Part shown: positions 27,196 to 39,700 of the stretch, piece after piece
Layout of the letters: the number at the start of each line of letters is the position of its first letter
How positions within the stretch are numbered: position 1 is the stretch's first letter
Position numbers and translations under genes: made by a program
Notes under the pieces: generated by a model
Seen by the model: only the letters and a program-made list of their open reading frames with translations
Database searches by the model: none
Told to the model about the DNA's origin: nothing
Origin: Mesostigma viride
Lineage: Eukaryota; Streptophyta; Mesostigmatophyceae; Mesostigmatales; Mesostigmataceae
Assembly (NCBI GenBank): GCA_009746045.1
Contig: RPFO01000065.1
Coordinates: 2,167,484-2,231,483 of the forward strand
DNA: 64,000 nucleotides
Direction: 5' to 3'

Positions 27196-27973
27196 CAGCC
27201 ACGAGCCACGAGGTAGCCATGGCTGACGGCGGAGCTCATAACTTTCACGTTTGAGCACCGAATTTAGTCGTGAATATCACAATCGCTTCGTCTTTCTAAG
27301 ACGCACATGCTGATATAATTTTCCGACGCTATTACGCAATATACGATGAGCAAACGCCCATCGACGCAACGCAGCCTGACGGCTGCGCTCGGCAATGAAA
27401 ATACGTCTGCAGCTCCGGCTGCAGCTTCGCCATCAGGTCCGGCAGGCGGCAGTGACACTAGTCGCGCACTGGTAGTCGCCCAGCACCCTCCCGGGCTTCC
27501 TGCCTCGCCCTCAGCCTCGCCTGATCCCAAGCGCAGTCGCTCAGACGAACCTGGCTGGTCTGAGCGAGATTTTGACGTTGATCGGCTTTTTGCCACCTTC
27601 GACATCAACAGGCTTGCCTTTTTCGAAATGCCATGCTCCAAGTTACTGGAGCTCGTCTTTTACGGGTCCCACGCCTCACTGCTGGCCTTGTGCGAGCAGT
27701 TCCATTCCAGAAACCTTTTCCGCAACGGAGCTGACGGCCGGTTTTCCAACCGCCCAGCTGACGCCCCTACCTCGGCCAATTTCTGGCCGGCTGGCCTCGC
27801 CCCCGCCTTCAGCTCGCAGCTCTCTTTACCATCACTAAGCGCTCGGCCGACGACCTTTTGCAACCCTGCCCCGTTACCGAATCCACCTTCCTCCGCCACC
27901 TCCAAGACGCCTTCCACCAGCACGCGTCGCCCATTGCTGTCAATGTGCGCACGCTGGCTGCTGAGCTCCCCAC
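27196..27973 (+). mobile_element. LINE-2, 5' end only
   Basis: First 100 bp nearly match the start of LINE-1 (240-350). The sequence then diverges and leads to its own ORF1. It is cut at 27973 by the gypsy-2 LTR; the rest of LINE-2 should lie beyond the far end of gypsy-2, outside the window. Confidence 0.7.
27345..27973 (+). pseudogene. LINE-2 ORF1 fragment
   Basis: ATG at 27345 opens a Ser/Ala/Pro-rich N terminus (MSKRPSTQRSLTAALG), a basic patch (DPKRSRSDEPGWSERDFDVD) and a Leu-rich segment (LAFFEMPCSKLLELVFYG). After about 27800 the more protein-like reading is in another frame (ITKRSADDLLQPCPVTESTF), which implies one frameshift. Its identity as ORF1 is inferred from position after a LINE 5' block. 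The C terminus is removed by gypsy-2. Confidence 0.5.
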
Positions 27974-28752
27974 TGTAACGACTAAAAATGATCATCAGCA
28001 TCATCCACAGTCCAATATGAAAGATCTTTTACCTGGGTTGCTTTCTTGAGTTGCAGAACTTCAAGTATCCGAGCAACGTTGAGATGGAAATTCCACAGCA
28101 CGTGATTTAGGGAATCACAACCCCTTGTAGACACAAAGACAAGCTCGTGTATAGACGACCTCTGTGGAACTGAAAGACGTCTATCGCCAAGGGGGTCTTA
28201 TGAATGGACAACAAAGACAAGCTTTATTATACCATGATGGATCAAAACCAACGTTCCAACAATGGCGACCCCACGTCCTTGATATCGACGTGCTTGTCGA
28301 ACTTGCTCCAACCTTAGCCTGAGGAGAACCAATCAGAATCATGGAATTCTATACAAGATCTTCGTATCCATCCTAATCACACAAAACAGAACAACACCAC
28401 ACACAGCCTGGCAGAATCTTCCCATGAGATCCTAAATCTGTCGTAAGCACTGAAGTCCCAAAGGAGCATTTAAGACTCACTAGTACCAACCAACAAACTA
28501 CAACCCCACGTGGATCAGGCCACGACCAATGAGGGCTCCTATCAGTAGTACCAACCAACAAACTACAACCCTACGTGGATCAGGCCACGACCAATGAGGG
28601 TTCCTATCAGTTGGTTGACAAAGTATCAGCTCCAAGTACCGTCGTCTTAGAAACCTCATAACTTTCTCAATACTGATCCAAAAGTCCTCGAATAAAAGCC
28701 AAACATTCACAAAACAAAGGATGTAACAACAAAGTCATTTTTGCTTGTTACA
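27974..28752 (-). repeat. Gypsy-2 3' LTR
   Basis: 779 bp; on the minus strand it starts TGTAACAAGC and ends CGTTACA, so both ends share TGTAAC/GTTACA. It follows directly on the purine tract. It contains a tandem duplication at 28482-28611. The matching 5' LTR is outside the window, so the boundary at 27974 rests on the terminal inverted repeat only. Confidence 0.7.
28482..28611. repeat. Tandem duplication of 65 bp inside LTR
   Basis: Two copies of a unit starting AGTACCAACCAACAAACTAC and ending GAGGG(C/T)TCCTATC, differing at two or three positions. LTR enhancer regions often expand by such duplications; no factor site is identified. Confidence 0.85.
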
Positions 28753-28764
28753 TATCTCCCCCTC
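28753..28764 (-). other. Polypurine tract of gypsy-2
   Basis: GAGGGGGAGATA on the minus strand immediately before the LTR start TGTAAC. This is the expected plus-strand primer of an LTR element and fixes the LTR border. Confidence 0.8.
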
Positions 28765-29148
28765 AGAACTGGACCTCCCAGGTCCAATAGCCAACTCTTG
28801 AAGGCAGAGGAACATTGAACAGAAATCCACCATCTCTTGGGAAAAGCAGATGGGTTTTTACATCCCTGGAAACAGGGCCTCCTATCTCATAAACATCTAG
28901 TCACAGGTCTCTACAGCAGACAAGTCACTACCTTATCTACTATAAGTCCAGATAAACACATCTCATAATACAAGGTCTTCCATTCAGCATCCTGGAACCT
29001 GGAACTCTGGACAGTCTGGAACATCAGAACTGGACTGGAGCCCCCCCCCATCATCCATCCTGGAATCCCCCCCTCACACCACAATCCAAAGCACCTTCCA
29101 TGCTCTTCCATCATCCTTCCCCATCCTCTTCCTTCTCAGCTCTGTTCT
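28765..29148 (-). other. Gypsy-2 3' untranslated region
   Basis: No ORF of note between the accessory ORF stop and the purine tract. C-rich tract CCCCCCCC near 29041. Confidence 0.55.
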
Positions 29149-32100
29149 TCACAGGCTATACCAATCCCCATTCACACCATCCTTGCCCTTGGTCCCAAAC
29201 AAGGGAAACTGCTCCACCCTGTGAACCAATTCTGGCCAGTTCCTGCTGACCTGCAGCACCATGCACGTCTCAGCAGCCCCTGCTGCCATCTGGGCAACAT
29301 AACGCAGGCATGTCCCTGGGTACGAGAGAAGCACCACAGACTGGCTCTCAGGATCCATCACCCAAGTAGAAGACGTCCTGTGCCTGCTCACCCATGACCT
29401 GTACGCCCACCAGAACTGGAGAAAGGTCTTGACCACTGACCACTTAGCACCTATCAAAGGCACCAACACCCTCAATGGGGTCAGACGAACCTTGAGCTCC
29501 ATGGTGTACTTAGGCAACCCTGGGCTGCAGAAAAGGTTGGATGTCTCCAAAGGAAAGCACCCCTTGACCGAGCTGGAAGAAGAAGGAGCCAAGTCAAAGT
29601 CCCCCTGCTGAACTGACAACTCCAACAACTCCATGTAGGAGGCCTCACCCATGCTCACTGGCTTGAACTGCGTGAAGGCTCCCTTCAAAGCCTCAGGCAA
29701 GATGGTCAACATATCCTGCCCCTCTGCAGGTCTCATGTCAATCTCAGGTCCTGGAGTCAAGGTAAACATCCTGTGCAACAGGTGGGCCACAAAAGGAGAG
29801 CCAATCTCGTACAGGCTGGAGTGCAACTGAGACAAGACCTCCTCCACATAACCCTCAGGGCTCACTTCCCCCTCCTCCCTGTTAAGGGCAGCCAATGCCT
29901 TGGCCAGCGTCTCACAATGCTCACAAGGTCCCGTGCACTTCCTGTGATCCACATAGGCCACCACATTCTTGACAGGTACCACATGACGAGGAATCTGAAT
30001 GATGGGAGTGCTGCTGGAGCTGAGAGCTATGTTAAGGGGAGGGTCCCATAGAAATATATCAAAACTTACCCCCCCTAATAACTACAGAAATGCAACTGAC
30101 AACCACTGAATGATGTTTGGGGACCATAAACATGATGTTTGGGCATGCAAACCACCACTTGTTGGGGGTACTACCCCCAGCCATACACCGGCTATGAGCT
30201 AAAAATAGAAAAAAACGCTGTCCGGGGCACATCTTGCCCAGAACAGTGGGATAACCAGTTGCATGAAAAAAGTAATACCCATATAAAAATGTCATGGGAC
30301 ATGGTTTCTACCTTATTGGATCAACAAAATCAGCACATCCCTTTGAGTTATTAATTTTTGGGCCAAAAATACGCTTTTTTAGGCGGGGCGTCCCCATACA
30401 CACTCATAACACATCAATTAGGCCTAAAAAGTAATAGTCAAATTCTGTCATGACCATAGAAGGCACTGTCACAGTTTGGTGGCATTCTGAGCTCAGCTGT
30501 AGCAGTTATTAATTTTGGCAGTTGGCCACCTGTGCAGACGCTAAGGAAGGCATTAGTGAGTATTAAGGCACACTAACACTTCCTATGCCATCCAAAAGGC
30601 TCCTGACCATGCCCAATTCGACCACAATGTACAAGGAGGTGGCTGGGCACGTCATGTGCCCTTGCCTTACCTCGACACGGGCAACCTGTTGCGTGTGTGC
30701 ACAACAATGAGGCAGGTAGCTCTACATGCCTAGCCAACACTTCTAAAGCATATTCCAGGTTTATGGTGTGGGCATCATCCCAAAACCAAGCTCAAACACA
30801 CCCTAGAAAGCCATATCCACTAATTGCCCAACAAGGGTAACAACAGACAGTCCACAGAGAAAGCAGAATTATCATACATGCTGATTGCCAAGGCTTCTTA
30901 CCATGGTTACCTTGCCTTGCTAGCATATGAATTAGGGCTCTCCCATTTTAGTGGGAGAAAGGCCAACAAGACAACGATAACCCCTACCTACGTGCAGTTC
31001 CACCCATGCAGTATGCCCCTTAGAAAAACCACTGCCACCTTTCTTTCCAGCGCAATTGTTTGCCAAGAAACAAACTCAAGCTTGTGAGCCTCTAACCACA
31101 ATGAAGCCCCTGCTAAGAAAGGCCGCGTCAATATTCACACAAAACTGAGTGCTGTTAGCAATCTCCTTCCAAGAAACCACTCAGCAAATCCCTGACAACT
31201 TGACGATATGCCACGGTAACGCTTTGACACATCCCAGCCATGCAACGTACATAAAAACCACTGAAAGGTGCCAGGAATCTGGCGATGCGCAGCACGGAAT
31301 GGCATTATACCTGGCGCTAACTGCACGGAAAGAAGCCGAAAACTTGCGTTGATAACCCATAAAGGAAGCGAAACATTCATAGGGTCACGTTGATCACACG
31401 ATCGTACCATTACCGGCATTGTCCTTCGCCCAGCGGCGCAAGAAAGAACAACCTTCCATGGAATAATAAGACGCGCATCCCGCGAGCCTGGAGAGTGTCT
31501 TACCGATCATGACGGAAATCTTGCCGAAACCCAGCAAATTTTTTAAAGCTTTACCAATAACGATTTAAACGCATCCTTGACGCTAGGTAAAGCCCATAAA
31601 ACCTGACAATCACCGCCGCCAGCGTGCATTCTAATTTATTCCTCTCGACGAAAACATCAGATTGGACCCCCGTGGCGATGGTCATCAATAAAATCATCGA
31701 CACTGCAAAAAACGCGAACTCCGCTACGAAGTGGTATCATTTACTCATCGTCTTTAAGATTCGCTCAGTTTCTCTGCATTCCGCGAGCTATCTTTTTCTA
31801 CTCTGCCTGAAAGCACGTCGCCATGGCCAGCTCCGGTAGGGGTGCGCGCCCCGTGCACCACTTTTTCACGGTAAGTGCACCACTTTTTCACTTACGGACG
31901 GGTACCGCGAATTTTTCGGCGCCAAAATATTCGCGCCGGGACCGTCCCCTTAACACCACTCCCCATCTGGGGCTGGGACAAGGACAACCCCTGAAGAAGC
32001 TCCTGTAGCTTATCCTGCTTGGAGATCACTGAATGCAAGAGCTTATTAATGGCATCCATCTGCTGACCCCTCCTAAGGTCACGCCTGACAATAGTGTCAA

Positions 32101-32233
32101 ACAGGGATTCCACATAACTCATGGGGATGGGGGCCTCTGGATGCATACCCGTGACCCCTTCCTCCGTGGTGGCGCCCAGGCCCAAGTTGGGGTACGTGAA
32201 CTCCTCCTCCATCTGGGACCACACAGCATGCAC
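29149..32233 (-). CDS. Gypsy-2 accessory ORF downstream of chromodomain, split by TTAA element A
   Basis: Minus-strand ORF starting at 32233, 14 bp after the pol stop. It runs to the TTAA at 31950-31953, is interrupted by element A, and resumes at 30035 to a stop at 29149. Counting one TTAA, the two parts sum to 1167 bp (389 codons) in one frame. Recognisable features are few: an acidic N-terminal part, a coiled-coil-like stretch (RRGQQMDAINKLLHSVISKQ), CTGPCEHCETLAKALAALN with three Cys (possible metal site), and a C-terminal beta-rich region. No env, gag or nuclease motif is recognised and no signal peptide is seen. Position after the integrase chromodomain parallels env-like or antisense extra ORFs of some plant gypsy elements, but sequence likeness is absent. 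Confidence 0.7.
30032..30035 (+). other. TTAA target duplication, left of element A
   Basis: TTAA copy at the left end of element A; the partner is 31950-31953. Removing A and one copy restores the accessory ORF frame. Confidence 0.9.
30036..31949. mobile_element. TTAA element A: non-autonomous DNA transposon
   Basis: 1914 bp between TTAA duplications. Left end GGGGAGGGTCCCATAG and right end (reverse complement) GGGGACGGTCCCGGCG give a 12-bp inverted repeat with one mismatch. No transposase ORF. It shares interior blocks with element B: CACTTGTTGGGG.TACTACCCCCA near the left, CCATCCAAAA(G/A)GC in the middle, and the GCGCC/AATATT-rich right end. TTAA targeting is known for piggyBac, Kolobok and Sola3 families; which applies is open. 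Confidence 0.88.
31950..31953 (+). other. TTAA target duplication, right of element A
   Basis: Second copy of the TTAA target, adjoining the accessory ORF sequence at 31954. Confidence 0.9.
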
Positions 32234-32247
32234 GAAGAAACCATTCG

Positions 32248-32911
32248 TTAGTCCTGAGATATAGGAAGGGGAGCAGTGGTTTTCACCACCTCAGTATACC
32301 AAGAAGGAAGAGTGAGCCCCTTCTGTTGGCAATACTCCTGGACCACCTCATGGCAGTGAGTCAAGTCAGACAACCACAGCCATGTGGCAGTAGACTCTAA
32401 CTCTCCTTTCCAGTGCACCTTAAACTGCAGCTGCTTGGTCCTACCCTTTCCTTTGACTCTGTGAGCCACCAGCTGCTCCACTTCATATATCCTCTCCCCC
32501 TCAGTATCCAGCTCATATGGTAATGGAGCAGAAAGGCGTCCCTGCAAGGTGTTGCGTTTATACAGCTTGAGCTGGGCCAGGTGAAACACATTAGTCTTAA
32601 GCCTCCAGTGGGAAGGCACCTGGACTTGAACTACAGTTCCATAGTGGAAGGTGTCCAGTACAGGGTAAGGTCCCAACCACAAGGGTTGCAGTTTCCTGCA
32701 TTGCTCCTTTTCAGGTAGCACACGATTAGCCTCCAAGAGCACCAGGTCACCAGGAGCCACAAAGGTGTGTGTAGCCAACATCTGTTGCCAAGCATTGTTT
32801 AAATACTTGTCCTGTGCATGCAACATCTGAGCAGCAACCATACTGTGAGCTTCCTGGAAGGATGCTATCAGCTGGTGGATAGAGGTTAGGCGTCTTCTGA
32901 AGGGGCCTTCA
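32248..32911 (-). CDS. Gypsy-2 integrase C-terminal region with chromodomain
   Basis: Begins (minus) at the BIG insertion site and ends at 32248. It reads GDLVLLEANRVLP and KLQPLWLGPYPVLD, the GPY/F module of chromoviral integrase, then VPSHWRLKTNVFHLAQLKLY. A chromodomain-like segment follows: YEVEQLVAHRVKGKGRTKQL, QFKVHWKG, TWLWLSDL and a C-terminal helix. The WKG...TW pattern is diagnostic of chromodomains, which in chromoviruses guide integration to modified histone H3. Joined to 57995-56491 it gives 2169 bp, exactly 723 codons, so BIG split one integrase gene. Confidence 0.9.
32908..32911 (+). other. Target duplication TTCA, left of BIG
   Basis: TTCA directly left of the GGGTGGTCCC terminus, matching TTCA at 56487-56490. 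One copy joins the two integrase halves in frame (D-A-E-G-P-F). Confidence 0.9.
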
Positions 32912-33050
32912 GGGTGGTCCCACGCGGAATGGGGTCATTTTTGGCGCATTTTGCAAGAAAAAAACGCTAGTTTCAATCGTCCGATCGCGTTTTTTCGCGC
33001 GAATTTGGCGTTCGATCGCGTATTTTCGTGCTAATTTGGTGTCATAATGC
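32912..33050 (+). repeat. BIG left terminal inverted repeat
   Basis: GGGTGGTCCCACGCGGAATG onward. It can be read as a short ORF (GWSHAEWGHFW...EKNASFNRP) that resembles the right end (GWSHAEWGRFLQEKNANFNRP). This is a by-product of the DNA inverted repeat, since gypsy homology ends at the TTCA. Confidence 0.88.
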
Positions 33051-33208
33051 TTAATTCATGTCAATTTGAGCGTACATTCCACATCGAGAGGCTTGAAAGT
33101 TAGTAATTCATGTAAATTTTACGTGGAGAGACTCTCGAGACATCATCCTAACTTTGTATTAACCATAGGACGAGCATTGCCAGCGCATGTCCAAGTGCTA
33201 ACTTCCCC

Positions 33209-33773
33209 TCAAGCTTTCGAGGGCCTCTTCCGTAATTTCGCTTCCGCGATCTGCTGTTCCGTTTTCGACTTCCTCCTCTTGCTATCGATCTCCTTTGCAG
33301 GCGCCCAGACTTCCACATCCTTCCAGCTCTTGCTGCATCCGTCAGCTTTACCACCTTCATCGCGTAGTCCAGCGGCATCCACCACAACTTGTTCTTCAAC
33401 TTCCCTCCCTTCTCCCCCTCAGCGAAAAACTTGAATGCGACGTCCCTCCACTTGGTGTCGTATCCAGACACCTGCCCATAAAGCATGACGTCTTCTAGCT
33501 TGGCATACATTGGCGTAGCCGTATCCTTGTTCCCTGCTTGCATAATGGCTGAAGTCCACCCATCACACCAAAAGGCCTCTGGTGCTCCGAACCCCATTTC
33601 CCCGTCCATAAGTCTCATTTCCAACGTGGGCTTCTCATCATCCTCATCGCCCGCCTGACTGTCTTCCGCCCCCTTAGGCTCCTCCCGTCCGGAAGTGTCA
33701 GCATGTACAGCCGCTGGTCCGAAGCCCACCGCCACATTTGCCAAGCGAAGTAACTGCTCCACATCCTCCTTAC
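33209..33773 (-). CDS. BIG gene 1, last exon
   Basis: Starts after CTCGCAG, in phase with the previous exon (KEKAKKG joined to KEDVEQLLRLANVAV) across a 123-bp intron (33896-33774). Reads PTLEMRLMDGEMGFGAPEAF, WCDGWTSAI, WWMPLDYAMKVVKL, then after one frameshift SWKDVEVWAPAKEIDSKRRK to a stop at 33211-33209. The Trp-rich segment looks folded; no family recognised. Confidence 0.6.
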
Positions 33774-36700
33774 CTGCGAGCAAACCGATCATGCCATCAA
33801 CGCATGACTAAAATCGAGTTAGTAGAAATCGGACTGCCAACCGTAAAAAATCAAAACACTCTACATACCAGAATTCACTCGCAGATTTTTTCTTACCCTT
33901 TTTGGCCTTTTCCTTCGACCTCTGCTCGCAGGTAGACCCCGTCTGGGGTGGGGGGCAGGCGCTGGGGCGGGTTTGGCGGGCTCGGCAACATTGGCAGTCT
34001 TCGCGGTCTTGGGTAACTTCTTGGAAGCAACGCGCTCCTTTCCCCCGTCCTCCTCCTCTCCGCCGCCATCCTCCTCCTCCTTCTCCTCCTCATCGTCCGA
34101 ATCTGAAAGCACAACTGCTTTTCGACGCCGTTTCTGAGGCAGGGCAGGCTTGGCAGCCTTCCCCACCTTGGCCGATTTCTTGGAAGCAACGTGCTCCGCA
34201 CCCTTCCCACCCTTTGCAGATTTCTTGGTAGCAACGTGCTGCTCCTCCTCCTCCTCCTCCTCCTCCTCCTCCTCCTCCTCCTCCTCCCCTCCTCCTCCTC
34301 AGCATCGTCGTCGTCCTCCTCCTCCTCCTCCTCAGCATCGTCGTCCGAATCAGCCACTGCCACAAGTTGCTTACGAAGCTGCTTCTTCGGTACCTGAGAA
34401 ATGGGCTGAGTCCGCGGGGGAACCCGAAGCTGCTTCTTCGGTACTTGAGAACTGGGCAGAGGCGCCGGGGTGGGCAGAATCGGCAAGGGAACCCGAAGCT
34501 GCTTCTTCGGAACCTGAAAAACGGGCTGCGGCGCGGCAGGCTTGGAAGGCCCACCTCCATCATCCTCAACAAGTCACACGACTGCCCGTCGAGTCACTTG
34601 AGAAGCGGGCTTCTTCGAAGCAGGCGGATCCGCATCACCTTCAGGCCCCGTTGACCATCTGTTCGGCCTGCTGCGTTCTCACCTCGACGGGGGTCTCTCC
34701 GCGGTTAGACCCTCCTGCCGGACCTCCATCCCCTCCATCCCCTCCCTCCAACAACTGTTGGTCATCCCTCTCCACCACGGCGGACAATCCCCCAGCTTCG
34801 TGGGAAGCTTTTCGCTTCTTCGCCCTTCCGAGCCTAGGCCCCCCATCATCTTCCCCCCGTTCAAGCCGCTCCCACAATTCAGTCCCAATCCCGATCCTTT
34901 CCGTTATCTCTAGAAACCCCTTAATCTCCGGCCTGGTACCAAACACGATCACCATCGGTTCGAACCTGGAGAAAAACTCTTGGGCGCAAGCCTTCAGCAC
35001 ATGATCGTAGATCCCGCCCGGTTGGGGAATGTCCGATTCTGGCGGGCAATGACCAAACGACCACCACCTCTGAAAGTTACTCCACTTATCACCCCAAATG
35101 TTCGCCAAGTTCAGCAGGCTCAGGCACGGAAGGGACCTGCCCAAGGGAAAGTGGTGGGCTGAAGCTGAGGCAACCTCGCCTGCCACCTGCTTGACGAGCG
35201 ACTCGTCCTCTTTATCACCGAGGAGGACGTGACAGCAAAACCAGACCCGGCGACGGCCCCAGTCCACACTACGCCACTCATACACAACGTCCCACTCCTC
35301 CTTCCCCTTCGCCTCCTCCTCCTTCTTCGCCTCCGTCTCCTTCCCCTTCCCCTTCCCCTTCTCCAGCCCCTTCACCGGCCCCTTCATCGCCGCCTCCTTC
35401 GGCCCCCCTTCGAGTAATCCAACTCTTTTACCGTACTTCATGAACGCTTCCGGAGCCAAAAGTGCCAAACCCACCGTCTTGTCCTCGCTCTCTTTTAGCA
35501 GAATCTCCTGAAAGTCGATCTTGCCATTCATGAGATCCTTTCTCGGAATCCTCAGATGTGCGGCGTGTTTTTTGGCTTTAAGGGGAGGTGGCACCCCAAA
35601 AACCTTAAAATTTGACATATGCTAATATCACTTGAAATTCATTTGCACAATGCTGAATTATGATTGGGGGCACTAAATAACATCTCTAGTGAGTTGTCCA
35701 TGCACTTGTTGGGGTACTACCCCCATATATACTTGATCCCCCATATATACGCCAATAATGCGCTATAAATAGCAAAAGACGCTAATTAGGGCTGGGTATG
35801 CCCCAGCCAATGCACTTATTTGTTGGCTACCAAAAATCAAGGTCATATAGTTCCCTGAGTTTGTAGCTTGCTGAGCTATTTACATCATGGAAATGGCAAA
35901 ACCTTGAACAGTTATTAATTTTCCCGCAAAACAGGTCATTTTTTACCGGACATTGAGAATAAACACATCATAAACACTTCCGATAAGGCCACAAAATCAA
36001 CAAAAATTCCGGCTAACAGGGGGACAGCAGTGTTCCAAGTCCCGGGTCATTCCGACAAGTCTAGCTCAAGTTATTGCGTCAGACGTGTTTTCAGAAAAAT
36101 GCCCGCTAAAACAGAAAATGTCACTATATCAGCCCTTGTAAGCATCCTGCACAAGGCAGGCAGGGCAAAACCAATCCCCCTTGGGCTCCTTAGTCAACGG
36201 GGGTCAGCGCAGCACCCATGCAGTCCTCCCTTGCACCCGGATGTGCTGCACAGCAGGAAAGGGACACCGTCAATTTCATCCGGGGACGCACATGCAAGGC
36301 AAGGAATATCATCAACATCATTCTCATCATCACTGCTACCTTCCCCATCGCCCCCCTGCCCCTCCCTTTGCATCACGTCGTGACAGCCACCCTTAAAACT
36401 GGTCATTCCGACAAGTCTAGCTCAAGTAATAAGGTTATGCGTGCTAAAACCTGAACATAAGCTTAAGGGGGTTTTTCTTTGTATATGGCCACTTAGGCAT
36501 GCTGTTTTCCATCCAAAAAGCCAGAAAGCATGCCCCACTCAATCACAAAACATAAGCAAACGGCTAGGCACCACATCTGCCCTCACCTGCCCTCGGCATG
36601 GCCAACCTTGCCAGCGCAAGCATAGCAACACGATCGCTAGGCATACATGCCAAGAGAGCATACACTATACTCTACCCAAGGTTACCTTGTAAACTTCATG

Positions 36701-39700
36701 CCAAGAACTCAGCAAATCTATGATCAACAGCACATATAGTTAACTCTAGCACACTGATGACGACACATGCTCAAGGTTGGGGGTCACTGTGGCACGCACT
36801 GATGGGTTTCCTAGACGACCACTCACCACCTGACAAGGCGCTAAGGACCACTCAGAAAGCAAGTAAACAAAATCACACTTTTCATTCCATCCAACATGCA
36901 TCAAATCCATGCTGAATATGTTATGAAGTACAAAGGGGTGGCCACGCACCTCATACTCCTTCACCGTCCCTCGAGCATGGCCAGACTTATAAGTACGTGA
37001 ATAGCAATAATGATGATGGCACTAACATGCATTACCAGCATTTTCTATGTTTCTCCCAGGTTAGAATGTAAGGGTTATGCCAACCAAGCTTACCAACACA
37101 GCAACAACTCCTTAACTGCCCTACCCGACATGGGCAACAAACTGGAACTATGGAGGGCAAGGAACCAAGGAGATCATGGCATACAAAGCTTGCATGCAGT
37201 CAACCATGTCAACCATGGTTAGCTCAGCACATTGCTGTCTTGTCACATCATCATAACAAGGAAAGCTCAAAAAACCAATGATGGCAGCTATCTACATGCA
37301 GTCACACAAACGCAATATCTCCAACATGGTCGTCGATAAAAAAACTTCCTTCCCTACACGATCAAATGCAAAGAAACCAGTGGCGGCCGTTCAGCTTCTG
37401 ACCGCTGTGATGCCGCTGCGAGGAAAGGGTTCGTCACTATCACACAACAAGAAGCGTCCATACGCACAACATCCTTGCCAGAACACGTGCTATGAAATCC
37501 CTTACGCCTTCCCTAGGATCTATCGGCTGAGACTGAAGCGGATTTGATCAAGACATCAACGAAAACAAGCTAAAGCTGCCAGGTATTCGTCAACACGACG
37601 GCGAGCAACGGAGAGTTAACTGGCGGAAACTGACCAAAACGAACGCAAAAAACTTCGAACGATGAGCTCTTCGAAGAAAGAACTGATAGTAGATAACAGT
37701 CGCCACAAATCTATACCTTGCCCTCGTAGATCCCTCGCCCAGGCGCGCAACAACGGCCGTTCTTCCATGGAAGGTTCCGACGTGCACTGCGCAGGCCTGA
37801 AGAATTACTTACCGAGAATGGCCGAAAATGTAGCAAAAAGCACCAGTTCGGTTTGGAAGTCAATGCTACCGATATTAATGCATCCTTCACGATCAAAAAG
37901 ACCCCCAAAACTGAGAATTTACTGCCGCTATCACGAATTCTATTTTATTCCGCGCGACCAAAAAATGCAGTTTACCCCCCATGCCGATGGCAGTAAAAGA
38001 AAGCAGCGATATTGTAAACCAGCTACTTGCCGCCACAACCCAACATCATTAAATCATCGTATTCAACATTCGAGCAATTTTTTGGCATTTCTCTAGCCCT
38101 ACATTGCTAGTTTCGCCTAAACGCAGTCGCCATGGCCACTTCCGCAAGTGGTGCGCGCACGGAGCACCCACTTTTCACGGTACGGCCGGTACCGCGAATT
38201 TTTTCGCGCGGAAAATATTCGGCGCGCCACGTCCCCTTAAGAAGGTAGGCGATGTTCCTCGTTATGATGACGGCCACATCCCAAAATTCCCGGTATCTGG
38301 CCACAATCTCCTTCCTGCCGACCGGCCGAGGGAGAGGATGGAGATTGAAGACGAGTTCGAAAATATGAGACGCCACAAACTCCTTGCCATTTGCGTCCTT
38401 GCATCGCGCTTCCAGCGTCACATCCTCCTTGAATCTGGCGCAAATGGTCAGCCGCAGGCACTCCAGCACATCCTTGGCGATCTCCACCAACTTGGTGAGC
38501 TTTTCCGGTCCAACCTGGCAGCTCATGATGCAATCGATCACGGCGTCCATCATAGGAAGGCTGGCCAAGTTCCTGAAAGAAGTCCAAGAGACCTTCTGGC
38601 CTTTCTTCTCCCCCTCTGCATTCGCGAATTTGCACCTTTGCATCATCACCTCCTCAGGCGCGGGTTTCGTTGAGGCAGGATCATCAGTCTGCTCCTGTGT
38701 CAGACGGAGAAACGTGTTGGCCAGCGTGCGACTGTAAGCGGAATGCACTGAAGCAATGCTGTGGGCCGGCTTTTTCTTTCCTTCTGCTTCCTCCTCGTGT
38801 ACATCCACCCCTGCCGGCTCCACATTCCCTTCCCTTCCCCCCGCTTGCCGCATAGCCGGGAGGATGTACGTGAGCAGATTGGTATAGTGGCCATCCGCAA
38901 TATAGTGGCCCTTCCCACGCGTGACTTTGCCGTATAGATATAGCTTGTTGTAGTTCCACACGTCAAGCAACGCCTGGCCCAGCGTACGATCCGCCACGGC
39001 TAAGTCCTCCGAATTCGCCCCCTTGGCGATGTCGAACAGCTTCTCCAGCTTGCCGGTCAGCACCGCCTGCGACATCAATTAACATCGAGCGAGCAACGAC
39101 AAAACTCAGTCATAAAAGGCGAGGGGTATAGCTGCGGATAGACCCTAACAAAATTCGAAAAAGAAACGGCCGACAATACGCAACGAAAATTCCAACAAAA
39201 AAAAGGAGAGGGTCTAGCTGCAGCGAGACCCTCGCAAAAAACTTGAAGCGCACACAAAAAACACCACGAAAATTCCGAGGGTCTACCCGCAGCTAGACCC
39301 TGCCAAAATAGATAGCTTACATCTTCTTTTGCTTAGGTAGATTTCGCTGCTCACTCCACGACGGGAGCAGGTCGCCACCCTTGAGAAGAATGACATTCGT
39401 ACCCATGTAACCACCACGGAATTTCCGCAACAGGTCCTGGAATGCGTGCTCCGCCTCCTTAGGAGTGTTTGCGAAATTGGACTCCGCCCCACCCTCGCAC
39501 ATCATTGCCCGAACCTCTCCCCACCCGCCATCCGGCCCTGAGAAACGACTTTAACCCCTTAAAGTAGTGGTTCCATCCACCACCGCGTACCGGAGAACCA
39601 GATACGGTACCGGTACCCGTTCCTCAAAAAATTTCGGATCGTAGGACTTCATCGCAGTATTGCACAGCAGGTTGAAACATCCCGACTGCCCTGGATGTCC

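Noticed and set aside
32912-33020. Extra integrase fragment in inverted orientation (GWSHAEWG reading)
   Set aside because: Once the TTCA duplication was found it became clear that the shared sequence is the terminal inverted repeat of BIG, not gypsy coding sequence.
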